A stretch of 46,751 bases of DNA from assembly GCA_905205995.1 (NCBI GenBank), contig CAJLFU010000015.1, positions 1-46,751 of the forward strand, in the 5' to 3' direction. How positions within the stretch are numbered: the stretch's first letter is position 1; the number at the start of each line of letters is the position of its first letter. The translations under genes were made by a program, and so were the position numbers. The notes beneath the pieces are model-generated. The model was not told where the DNA came from and did not search any database. It saw only the letters and a program-made list of their open reading frames with translations. Source of the stretch: an uncultured Haemophilus sp. Lineage in GTDB: Bacteria; Pseudomonadota; Gammaproteobacteria; Enterobacterales; Pasteurellaceae. Below are positions 26,008 through 33,877 of this stretch, piece after piece.

Positions 26008-26499
26008 TTATGCTTTAACCCAATTAAGTTTTTTTGATAAATTGTTTGCTTCGAGTTTATTTTCTTTATTACGAGTTCGTAATGACGTAACATACTTATT
26101 ATGAATATTTTCTGGCGGTTTTCTTGTGTATCGTTTAATTTCTTTTTTTATAGGTCTAGATATTCTGCAGCAGTGTGTTAAATCTAAACATTCTTCAACA
26201 TTAGAAATATTTTGACTAATTCCATATTCCTCTAATGTATATTTAATTTCATCATAATCTATCAGTAATTCATTCTCATCAATTTCTACCTCAAATATAA
26301 TATAGTCCTGGCAAGAATTATTATTAGAAGCAGTTTGTATATTCCCATAGTATGCAGCAACAGCAATATTATCTGTTAAGTATATATAACCTTGCTCTGT
26401 TTTTGAATCTTCAGAAAATTCAGAGTTCTGGTTTAATTTTAATCCATCACTTAATATACTGTCTAAGTTACTTGCAGGTGTGCCGTGATATAGTTTCAT
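26008..26499 (-). CDS. Small ADP-ribosyltransferase-fold-like protein (KptA/DarT-like pattern), inside the urease operon
   Basis: This 163-residue protein is not a urease component. The first 85 residues follow the ART-superfamily pattern shared by KptA (RNA 2'-phosphotransferase) and DarT-like enzymes. LYHGTPASNLDSILSDGL has His5-Gly6-Thr7 and the 'SI..GL' helix. GYIYLTDNIAVAAYYG has the Tyr40-Leu-Thr strand and the Ala-rich helix. IIFEVEIDENELLIDYDE is the strand that often holds the third active-site residue. The remaining half is Lys/Asn-rich with no recognised domain. It is AT-rich, has a good AAGGAAA site and no partner antitoxin that I can see. It could be a toxin, an RNA-modifying enzyme or a decayed relative. 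The fold call is moderate and the function unknown. Confidence 0.6.
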   Translation of the reverse strand: MKLYHGTPASNLDSILSDGLKLNQNSEFSEDSKTEQGYIYLTDNIAVAAYYGNIQTASNNNSCQDYIIFEVEIDENELLIDYDEIKYTLEEYGISQNISNVEECLDLTHCCRISRPIKKEIKRYTRKPPENIHNKYVTSLRTRNKENKLEANNLSKKLNWVKA

Positions 26500-26565
26500 T
26501 ATAAATTTCCTTGTGTATTGAGTATTTTACCTTTATACCAATTCGAAAGTGAATGTGTAATGATA

Positions 26566-28284
26566 TTAGAATATAAAATATCGTTGTCCTAATGGCACCG
26601 TATCCACGGGTTCGCAGGTAATTAGCTCGCCATCTACACGAACTTCATAGCGCTCTGGATCCACTGTAATTTCAGGTGTCGCGTTGTTGTGAACGAGATC
26701 TTTTTTACCCACACTGCGACAGCCTTTCACAGCAATGGTTTCTTTGTGTAAGCCGAATTTAGCACGAATATCGGCTTTTTCAGCGGCTTGTGAAACAAAG
26801 AATACTGCTGTTTGTGCTGTGGCTAAGCCTTGTGCGCCGTACATTGGACGGTAGAATACAGGTTGCGGTGTTGGAATTGAGGCGTTCGGATCACCCATTT
26901 TCGCGTAGCTAATAAAGCCTTTTTTAATTACCACTTCTGGTTTTACCCCAAAGAACATTGGTTTCCATAACACGATATCCGCAATTTTGCCCACTTCTAA
27001 CGAACCAATATGATCTGCAATACCATGTGCAATCGCTGGGTTGATAGTGTATTTCGCAATGTAGCGCTTAATGCGGAAGTTATCGTTTCCTTCATTGCCT
27101 AGCTCACCACGTTGCATTTTCATTTTATCTGCCGTTTGCCATGTACGAATAACGACTTCGCCAATACGTCCCATTGCTTGAGAGTCTGAACTCATAATCG
27201 AGAATACGCCCATATCATGCAAAATATCTTCTGCTGCAATGGTTTCAGGTCGAATACGGCTATCAGCGAATGCCACGTCTTCTGGCACGCGTTTATCTAA
27301 GTGATGGCAAACCATCAACATATCTAAATGTTCATCAATGGTGTTTTTCGTAAATGGACGAGTCGGGTTGGTTGATGCAGGTAATACGTTTGGATACATC
27401 GCCGCTTTAATGATATCTGGCGCATGGCCGCCCCCCGCACCTTCAGTGTGGAAGGTGTGAATTACACGTCCATCAATTGCTTTCATCGTATTTTCTAAAA
27501 AGCCACTTTCATTTAGTGTATCGGTGTGAATGGCCACTTGAATATCCATTTCATCTGCCACTTTTAATGCCGAATCAATTACTGCAGGCGTTGCGCCCCA
27601 GTCTTCGTGGATTTTTAAACCTAATGCGCCCGCTTCAATTTGTTCGCGTAGCGGATCTAAAGTTGAGCAGTTGCCTTTACCGAAAAAGCCCACGTTGACT
27701 GGTAAAGCTTCTGCTGCTTGGAACATACGTTCCATATGCCATGCACCAGGTGTACAAGTGGTCGCGTGTGTACCGTCAGCGGGGCCTGTTCCGCCACCAA
27801 TTAGCGTGGTAATCCCACTTTCAATCGCATGTTGTGCTTGTTGAGGGCAAATAAAATGAATGTGGGTATCAATACCGCCAGCGGTTGCAATTAAATGTGC
27901 ACCATTATGCACTTCTGTGCTTGCACCGATAATCATATTCGGTGTAACGTTATCCATGGTGTCAGGGTTACCCGCTTGACCGATGCCGACAATACGCCCA
28001 TCGCGAATACCAATATCGGCTTTGATAATGCCTAATTTCGCATCAATGATCATCACGTTGGTAATCACAAAATCCAATACATTTGGATTGTCACGAGTTG
28101 CGGTGCCACTTTGCGCCATGCCATCACGCACACTTTTACCGCCACCAAATTTACATTCATCACCTTTGGTTAATAAATCTTTCTCAATAGTTGCCCATAA
28201 ATTGGTATCGCCTAAACGGACTTTATCGCCAACGGTTGGGCCATAAGTTGCTACATATTGAGCTCTTGAAATTGTTAATGCCAT
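26566..28284 (-). CDS. ureC: Urease subunit alpha
   Basis: UreC carries the dinickel active site that splits urea into ammonia and carbamate. The 572-residue protein is full length. Nickel ligands are visible in GGIDTHIHFICP, in the carbamylated-lysine region GALGLKIHEDWGATP and in DIQVAIHTDTLNE. The active-site flap MVCHHLDKRVPEDVAFADSR is intact. The start is 11 bases after the ancestral ureB stop. Nothing in this gene looks broken, even though ureB just upstream has an in-frame stop. Confidence 0.98.
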   Translation of the reverse strand: MALTISRAQYVATYGPTVGDKVRLGDTNLWATIEKDLLTKGDECKFGGGKSVRDGMAQSGTATRDNPNVLDFVITNVMIIDAKLGIIKADIGIRDGRIVGIGQAGNPDTMDNVTPNMIIGASTEVHNGAHLIATAGGIDTHIHFICPQQAQHAIESGITTLIGGGTGPADGTHATTCTPGAWHMERMFQAAEALPVNVGFFGKGNCSTLDPLREQIEAGALGLKIHEDWGATPAVIDSALKVADEMDIQVAIHTDTLNESGFLENTMKAIDGRVIHTFHTEGAGGGHAPDIIKAAMYPNVLPASTNPTRPFTKNTIDEHLDMLMVCHHLDKRVPEDVAFADSRIRPETIAAEDILHDMGVFSIMSSDSQAMGRIGEVVIRTWQTADKMKMQRGELGNEGNDNFRIKRYIAKYTINPAIAHGIADHIGSLEVGKIADIVLWKPMFFGVKPEVVIKKGFISYAKMGDPNASIPTPQPVFYRPMYGAQGLATAQTAVFFVSQAAEKADIRAKFGLHKETIAVKGCRSVGKKDLVHNNATPEITVDPERYEVRVDGELITCEPVDTVPLGQRYFIF

Positions 28285-28295
28285 TTTGCCCTACC

Positions 28296-28601
28296 TTATA
28301 ATTTGCCATCAATTTGATTATGGAAGCCGTAAATAGTTTGCGAGCCACCAAAAGCCACTAACTCGACTGATTTCACTTCACCCGGTTAGAAACGTACTGC
28401 ATTGCCAGACGGGACATTTAAGCGCATTCCGCGCGCTAAAGTGCGGTCAAATTTAAGGGCATTATTGGTTTCAAAGAAATGGTAATGCGAACTGACTTGA
28501 ATTGGTCGGTCGCCTGAATTGGTTACTTCGATTGTGACGGTTTTTCTGCCAACATTGGCAATAATATCGCCTTCAGCTAATTGATATTCGCCTGGGATCA
28601 T
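28296..28601 (-). pseudogene. ureB: Urease subunit beta, interrupted by an in-frame stop at codon 72
   Basis: The start MIPGEYQLAEGDIIANVGRK and the motif SSHYHFFETN are typical UreB. The frame stops at a TAA (28386-28388) after ...SGNAVRF. Beyond it the same frame continues as PGEVKSVELVAFGGSQTIYG and ends IDGKL with a natural stop at 28296-28298. Counting the TAA as one codon gives 101 residues, the usual Haemophilus UreB length, and the normal protein has Glu (GAA) in this RFEPGE position. So a single G-to-T change explains it. The truncated product lacks about 30 C-terminal residues. Urease may be inactive, or the base may be a sequencing error. Confidence 0.85.
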
Positions 28602-28635
28602 TTTATTTAAATCCTTCTATCTTAAAATTTTCATG

Positions 28636-28760
28636 GAAAGCCCCCCTCTTTAAAAAAGAGGGGCTGGGGGAGATTTCTTGCGTTATAACTTTACGCACAA
28701 AGCCGAATTTTCTTCTGACAAATCTCCCCTTCCCCATCTTTGCTAAAGATGGGGAATGTT
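28636..28760. repeat. Nested-hairpin intergenic dyad element (MITE-like) between ureA and ureB
   Basis: This 125-base stretch is made of inverted repeats. CCCCTCTTT (28643-28651) pairs with AAAGAGGGG (28655-28663). GGGGAGATTT (28667-28676) pairs with AAATCTCCCC (28720-28729). TCCCCATCTTT (28731-28741) pairs with AAAGATGGGGA (28745-28755). The two halves are also roughly inverted copies of each other over about 40 bases, as in a small non-autonomous transposable element. It fills most of the ureA-ureB gap, which is usually short. I see no coding potential. No transposase is present in the window. Confidence 0.7.
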
Positions 28761-28763
28761 CTT

Positions 28764-29066
28764 TTATCTAATCGGATTGTGCACAGTAACAAGCTTCGTC
28801 CCATCTGGGAAAGTTGCTTCAATTTGTACTTCGTACACCATCTCAGCAACGCCTTCCATCACATCTTCAACAGTGAGCAACGTTGCACCATATTGCATGA
28901 CTTCGGCCACACTCATGCCATCTCTTGCCGCTTCTTGTAAATGGCTTGCAATGTATGCGATTGCTTCAGGATAGTTTAATTTTACGCCACGCGCTTTGCG
29001 TTTTGCGGCTAGCTCACCGGCTAAAAAAAGCATCAATTTCTCTTGTTCTCTTGATGTTAAATGCAT
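28764..29066 (-). CDS. ureA: Urease subunit gamma
   Basis: UreA is the small structural subunit of urease. The 100-residue length is the family norm. It starts MHLTSREQEKLMLFLAGELA and contains ARGVKLNYPEAIAYI and VEIT-like EVQIEATFPDGTKLVTVHNPI at the end. The ATG follows AAAGGAATAACA. It is the first gene of the operon, divergent from groES, so the 169-base gap 29067-29235 should hold the urease promoter as well as the heat-shock promoter. Confidence 0.97.
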   Translation of the reverse strand: MHLTSREQEKLMLFLAGELAAKRKARGVKLNYPEAIAYIASHLQEAARDGMSVAEVMQYGATLLTVEDVMEGVAEMVYEVQIEATFPDGTKLVTVHNPIR

Positions 29067-29168
29067 ATTGTTATTCCTTTTTTTGTTTATTATGCAAGAC
29101 GGGCAGAATTTTACGTAAAAAACGACAGAATAGGAAAAATATTTTATTAGATTTTTTTAATAATACCC

Positions 29169-29195
29169 CTTGAAATCATAAAAATCCTCCTTATA
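29169..29195 (+). promoter_or_regulatory. Probable sigma-32 (heat-shock) promoter of groES-groEL
   Basis: CTTGAAA (29169-29175) matches the sigma-32 -35 element, and CTCCTTATA (29187-29195) is a fair match to CCCCATNTA with an 11-base spacer. It lies about 40 bases before the groES start. Confidence 0.55.
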
Positions 29196-29235
29196 TAGGG
29201 AGTGCGTTAACTAATTTTTAAGAAGGAAATTAATC

Positions 29236-29526
29236 ATGAATATTCGTCCTTTACACGATCGTGTAATCATTAAACGTGAAGAAGTAGAAACCCTTTCAGC
29301 TGGCGGTATTGTATTAACTGGTTCAGCAGCGACTAAATCAACCCGAGCGAAAGTATTGGCAGTGGGTAAAGGTCGTATTTTGGAAAATGGTATCGTTCAA
29401 CCTTTAGATGTAAAAGTTGGGGATACAGTTATTTTCAATGATGGTTATGGCGTGAAAAGTGAAAAAATCGATGGTGAAGAAGTGTTAATCATTTCTGAAA
29501 ACGATATTTTAGCGATTGTGGAATAA
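29236..29526 (+). CDS. groES: Co-chaperonin GroES
   Basis: GroES is the lid of the GroEL folding chamber. The 96-residue protein begins MNIRPLHDRVIIKREEVE and contains the mobile loop SAGGIVLTGSAATKSTRAKV, which contacts GroEL. It ends with the roof and core strand ISENDILAIVE. It has an AGAAGGAAA site before the ATG and precedes groEL by 22 bases. Confidence 0.98.
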   Translation: MNIRPLHDRVIIKREEVETLSAGGIVLTGSAATKSTRAKVLAVGKGRILENGIVQPLDVKVGDTVIFNDGYGVKSEKIDGEEVLIISENDILAIVE

Positions 29527-29548
29527 TTTAAATTAAGGAAAAAAGAAA

Positions 29549-31195
29549 ATGGCAGCAAAAGATGTAAAATTTGGTAATGATGCACGCGTAAAAATGCTTA
29601 AAGGCGTGAATGTATTAGCAGATGCGGTAAAAGTGACGCTTGGTCCTAAAGGTCGTAATGTAATTTTAGACAAATCATTTGGTGCACCAACCATCACTAA
29701 AGATGGTGTATCTGTAGCACGTGAAATTGAATTAGAAGATAAATTTGAAAACATGGGTGCACAAATGGTGAAAGAGGTTGCCTCTAAAGCCAATGATGCA
29801 GCGGGTGATGGTACAACGACTGCAACAGTTCTTGCTCAAGCTATCGTAAATGAAGGCTTAAAAGCAGTGGCGGCAGGTATGAACCCAATGGATTTAAAAC
29901 GTGGTATCGATAAAGCGGTAAGTGCGGTTGTTTCTGAGCTTAAAAATTTATCTAAACCTTGTGAAACTTCTAAAGAAATTGAGCAAGTAGGGACAATTTC
30001 AGCTAACTCTGACAGCATTGTGGGTCAATTAATTGCTCAAGCAATGGAAAAAGTAGGTAAAGAAGGTGTGATTACCGTAGAAGACGGTACAGGCCTTGAC
30101 GATGAATTAGCAGTTGTGGAAGGGATGCAATTCGATCGTGGTTACTTATCACCTTATTTCATCAACAAACCAGAAACGGCAACGGTTGAATTAGATAATC
30201 CATACATTCTTTTAGTGGATAAAAAAGTATCAAACATTCGTGAATTACTTCCAGTATTAGAAGGTGTTGCAAAAGCGGGTAAACCATTATTAATTATCGC
30301 TGAAGATATCGAAGGTGAAGCGCTTGCAACTTTAGTGGTGAACACCATGCGTGGTATCGTGAAAGTTGCAGCAGTGAAAGCACCTGGTTTTGGTGATCGT
30401 CGTAAAGCAATGTTACAAGATATTGCGATCTTAACTGCAGGTACTGTGATTTCTGAAGAAATCGGTATGGAACTTGAAAAAGCGACATTAGAAGATTTAG
30501 GTCAAGCGAAACGTGTAGTCATCAACAAAGACAATACTACGATCATCGATGGTGTGGGTGATGAAGCTCAAATCAAAGGTCGCGTAGCGCAAATTCGTCA
30601 ACAAATCGAAGAATCAACTTCTGATTATGACAAAGAAAAACTTCAAGAACGCGTGGCTAAACTTGCCGGCGGTGTGGCTGTAATCAAAGTTGGTGCAGCA
30701 ACTGAAGTTGAAATGAAAGAGAAAAAAGACCGTGTAGATGATGCATTACATGCAACTCGTGCTGCGGTTGAAGAAGGTATTGTTGCCGGTGGTGGTGTTG
30801 CCTTAGTTCGTGCAGCAACCAAAGTCGCGGCAACCTTAAAAGGTGATAACGAAGAACAAGATGTAGGTATCAAACTTGCATTACGTGCAATGGAAGCGCC
30901 ACTTCGTCAAATCGTCACTAACGCAGGTGAAGAAGCATCAGTTGTGGCAAGTGCGGTTAAAAATGGCGAAGGAAACTTCGGTTATAACGCGGGTACTGAA
31001 CAGTACGGTGATATGATCGAAATGGGTATTTTAGATCCAACTAAAGTAACTCGTTCAGCGTTACAATTCGCCGCTTCTGTAGCGGGCTTAATGATCACCA
31101 CAGAATGTATGGTTACTGATCTTCCAAAAGATGATAAAGCCGATTTAGGCGTAGCCGGCATGGGCGGTATGGGAGGCATGGGTGGAATGATGTAA
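29549..31195 (+). CDS. groEL: Chaperonin GroEL
   Basis: GroEL forms the double-ring ATP-driven folding chamber. The 548-residue protein begins MAAKDVKFGNDARVKML. It has the ATP-site residues in GDGTTTATVLAQAI, the signature AAVEEGIVAGGG, and the flexible GGMGGMGGMM tail. Two uptake signal cores fall inside the gene (29920-29928, 30949-30957). An unusual twin-hairpin terminator follows. Confidence 0.99.
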   Translation: MAAKDVKFGNDARVKMLKGVNVLADAVKVTLGPKGRNVILDKSFGAPTITKDGVSVAREIELEDKFENMGAQMVKEVASKANDAAGDGTTTATVLAQAIVNEGLKAVAAGMNPMDLKRGIDKAVSAVVSELKNLSKPCETSKEIEQVGTISANSDSIVGQLIAQAMEKVGKEGVITVEDGTGLDDELAVVEGMQFDRGYLSPYFINKPETATVELDNPYILLVDKKVSNIRELLPVLEGVAKAGKPLLIIAEDIEGEALATLVVNTMRGIVKVAAVKAPGFGDRRKAMLQDIAILTAGTVISEEIGMELEKATLEDLGQAKRVVINKDNTTIIDGVGDEAQIKGRVAQIRQQIEESTSDYDKEKLQERVAKLAGGVAVIKVGAATEVEMKEKKDRVDDALHATRAAVEEGIVAGGGVALVRAATKVAATLKGDNEEQDVGIKLALRAMEAPLRQIVTNAGEEASVVASAVKNGEGNFGYNAGTEQYGDMIEMGILDPTKVTRSALQFAASVAGLMITTECMVTDLPKDDKADLGVAGMGGMGGMGGMM

Positions 31196-31210
31196 TTCCC
31201 CTTTGCGAAA

Positions 31211-31257
31211 GAAAGTGCGATCGCTTTTCTTTATAGAAATGCGATCGCATTTTTATT
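31211..31257 (+). terminator. Terminator after groEL with twin GCGATCGC palindromes
   Basis: AAAGTGCGATCGC (from 31213) pairs with GCGATCGCATTT (31241-31252) with one bulged base, followed by TTATTTG. Each arm also contains the self-complementary octamer GCGATCGC (31217-31224 and 31241-31248). Confidence 0.75.
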
Positions 31258-31306
31258 TGTGTGGTGCTACACTTTAATGGTTTTCGATGATTTTATAGGT
31301 ATAACA

Positions 31307-31855
31307 ATGACAATTTCCCAAACTGAACTTAATCAACAACTCAAATCTGCCGGTATTGGTATTAATGCAACTGAATTACATGGTTTTTTGAGCGGCTTAA
31401 TTTGTGGTGGACTGAAAGACCAAAGCTGGTTACCACTTTTATATCAATTCAGTAACGACAACCACGCTTATCCAACCGTATTAATTCAGCCGATTACCGA
31501 AATCTATGAACAGATAGGTAAAACCTTAGGGGACGCAGAAGGGTTTGATTTTGAATTGGGATTAACAGAAGATGAGAGCGTGTTTGCACGTGCAGACAGT
31601 TTATCAGACTGGGCAAACCAATTTTTACTGGGTTTAGGTCTTGTTCAGACAGAATTGGATAAGGAAAAAGGCGAAATTGGCGAAGCGGTAGATGATTTAC
31701 AAGATATTTGTCAGCTTGGTTATGATGAAGAAGACGACGAAGAAGAGCTTTCTGAAGCATTAGAAGAAATTATTGAATATGTTCGCACCATTGCGATGTT
31801 GTTTTACACGCATTTCAACGATGATGCACAAGAAATAAAACCGATATTACATTAA
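31307..31855 (+). CDS. ygfB: UPF0149 family protein YgfB
   Basis: This 182-residue acidic protein belongs to the YgfB/YecA (UPF0149) family. A Haemophilus member has been solved structurally, but the function is poorly defined. The family helices ELHGFLSGLICGG and FLLGLGLVQTELDKEKGEIG are present, followed by the acidic segment YDEEDDEEELSEALEEII. The frame is open to 31259, but the ATG at 31307 has a TAGGT site and gives the normal length. It lies 12 bases before pepP, the same ygfB-pepP order as in E. coli. Confidence 0.92.
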   Translation: MTISQTELNQQLKSAGIGINATELHGFLSGLICGGLKDQSWLPLLYQFSNDNHAYPTVLIQPITEIYEQIGKTLGDAEGFDFELGLTEDESVFARADSLSDWANQFLLGLGLVQTELDKEKGEIGEAVDDLQDICQLGYDEEDDEEELSEALEEIIEYVRTIAMLFYTHFNDDAQEIKPILH

Positions 31856-31867
31856 AAGGAGCGAAAC

Positions 31868-33160
31868 ATGGATCTCGCATACATGGCGGCATTACCGCAA
31901 GAAGAATTTACAGAACGTCGTCAAAAAGTGTTAGCACAAATGCAGCCAAATTCTGCCTTATTGCTATTTTCCGAAATTGAAAAACGTCGTAATAACGACT
32001 GCGATTTTCCTTTCCGTCAAGACAGTTACTTTTGGTATTTAACGGGTTTTAATGAGCCAAATGCCGCATTGTTATTAATTAAAACGGAAAATGTGGAAAA
32101 GACGGTTGTATTTCTTCGTTCGCGAGATCCTTTGCTTGAAACGTGGAATGGTCGCCGATTAGGCGTTGAGCGCGCACCGCAAAAACTGAATGTCGATGAA
32201 GCGTATTCTATTGATGATTTCAAAACAGAATTTCCAAAATTAACGGAAAAATTGACCGCACTTTATCATGTGGCAGATCGTCATCCTTGGGGAGATAAAT
32301 TATTAGCCGAAAGTGCGGTGAAATTTTACGCTGTTTTTGATTGGCAGCCTATGTTAAGTGAAATGCGTTTAATCAAATCACCAAACGAAATTCGCTTAAT
32401 GCAGCAAGCGGGACAAATTACAGCATTTGGGCATATTAAAGCGATGCAAGTGACCCGTCCAAATCGTTTTGAATATGAAATTGAAAGTGAAATTTTGCAC
32501 GAATTTAATCGTCACGGCGCAAGATTTCCGTCTTACAATTCCATTATTGCCGGGGGCGATAATGCCTGTATTTTGCACTACACCGAAAATGATCAACCAT
32601 TAAAAGATGGCGATCTTGTATTAATTGATGCAGGCTGTGAGTTTGCTATGTATGCAGGCGATATCACGCGTACGTTCCCTGTAAATGGTCAATTTACCCA
32701 GCCACAACGTGAGATTTATGAATTAGTGTTAAAAGCACAAAAACGTGCGATTGAGTTATTAGTGCCAGGAAATTCAATTAAACTGGCGAATGACGAAGTG
32801 ATTCGTATTAAGACTCAAGGCTTGGTGGATTTAGGTATCTTGAAAGGGGATGTAGATAAGCTGATTGAAGAAAAAGCCTATCGCCAATTTTATATGCATG
32901 GTTTAGGCCATTGGCTTGGCTTGGATGTGCACGATGTTGGTCGCTATGATAATGATCGTAGCCGTACACTTGAAGTAGGCATGATCATTACCGTTGAGCC
33001 GGGCATTTATATTTCTGAAGAAGCGGATGTGCCAGCTCAATATAAAGGCATTGGTGTGCGTATTGAAGATAACTTGTTGATGACTGAATACGGCAACAAA
33101 AATCTGACAGCAGCGGCACCAAAAGAAATCGATGACATTGAGAATTTAATGAAAAATTGA
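31868..33160 (+). CDS. pepP: Xaa-Pro aminopeptidase P
   Basis: PepP removes N-terminal residues that precede proline. The 430-residue protein has the N-terminal creatinase-like domain (FPFRQDSYFWYLTGFNEP). The C-terminal pita-bread metallopeptidase domain has manganese ligands in LIDAGCEFAMYAGDITRTF, HGLGHWLGLDVHDVG and ITVEPGIYIS. It is complete. The start has a GGAGCG site. Two uptake signals lie inside the gene (32255-32263 and 32311-32319). Confidence 0.97.
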   Translation: MDLAYMAALPQEEFTERRQKVLAQMQPNSALLLFSEIEKRRNNDCDFPFRQDSYFWYLTGFNEPNAALLLIKTENVEKTVVFLRSRDPLLETWNGRRLGVERAPQKLNVDEAYSIDDFKTEFPKLTEKLTALYHVADRHPWGDKLLAESAVKFYAVFDWQPMLSEMRLIKSPNEIRLMQQAGQITAFGHIKAMQVTRPNRFEYEIESEILHEFNRHGARFPSYNSIIAGGDNACILHYTENDQPLKDGDLVLIDAGCEFAMYAGDITRTFPVNGQFTQPQREIYELVLKAQKRAIELLVPGNSIKLANDEVIRIKTQGLVDLGILKGDVDKLIEEKAYRQFYMHGLGHWLGLDVHDVGRYDNDRSRTLEVGMIITVEPGIYISEEADVPAQYKGIGVRIEDNLLMTEYGNKNLTAAAPKEIDDIENLMKN

Positions 33161-33264
33161 GAAAAATTCTCAAATTTGTGATCTAGTGCAAGTTTTTCCT
33201 GTAGCCAAAGTGCTACTATGCAGTTAGATAAAAAAAGGCCAATTAAATCAGTAAGGAGTTGATT

Positions 33265-33690
33265 ATGTATAAACACGTTTTAGTTGCGGTAGATCTTTCT
33301 GATGAAAGTGAATTTCTACTCAAAAAAGCCGTGGGAATTGCAAAACGCAATGATGCGCAACTTTCCATTATCCATGTAGATGTAAACTTCTCGGATCTCT
33401 ATACTGGTTTGATTGATGTCAATATGTCATCAATGCAAGATAGAATTTCGAGCGAGACACAAAAAGCGCTAATTAATTTAGCAGAACATGCTGGTTATCC
33501 AGTGAAAGAAAAATTGAGCGGTAGCGGTGATTTAGGTCAAGTTTTGACGGACGCTATTGATCAGTATGATGTAGATCTACTAGTGACAGGTCATCACCAA
33601 GATTTCTGGAGTAAATTAATGTCTTCAACACGTCAAGTGATGAATACCATTAAAATTGATATGTTGGTTGTGCCACTTCGCGACGAATAG
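33265..33690 (+). CDS. uspA: Universal stress protein A
   Basis: UspA is a small cytoplasmic protein induced by growth arrest and many stresses. The 141-residue protein begins MYKHVLVAVDLSDES and ends with the region HHQDFWSKLMSSTRQVMNTI. The ATP-binding G-2x-G-9x-G pattern of ATP-type USPs is not clear, which fits the non-nucleotide-binding UspA type. The start at 33265 is preferred to the TTG two codons earlier because it follows AAGGAG at good spacing. Confidence 0.95.
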   Translation: MYKHVLVAVDLSDESEFLLKKAVGIAKRNDAQLSIIHVDVNFSDLYTGLIDVNMSSMQDRISSETQKALINLAEHAGYPVKEKLSGSGDLGQVLTDAIDQYDVDLLVTGHHQDFWSKLMSSTRQVMNTIKIDMLVVPLRDE

Positions 33691-33733
33691 TGATCAAAAA
33701 TTATTTTAGCCCTATTAAAATAACGTAAATTTT

Positions 33734-33779
33734 AACCGCACTTCTCAATCAATGCAGTAGAGTGCGGTTTTCTTTTTTA
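33734..33779 (+). terminator. Terminator after uspA from an inverted uptake-signal pair
   Basis: AACCGCACT (33734-33742) pairs with AGTGCGGTT (33761-33769), then TTCTTTTTT. The left arm is an exact uptake signal on the - strand; the right has one mismatch in the core. Confidence 0.8.
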
Positions 33780-33877
33780 AGATCAGTGAAAAAGCCTTTT
33801 TCTCTCTGTCAAAATATGCAAGAATAGTGAGCTTATTTTATAAATCGTGATCGAGATAGAGACACAAGGTTTTATCA

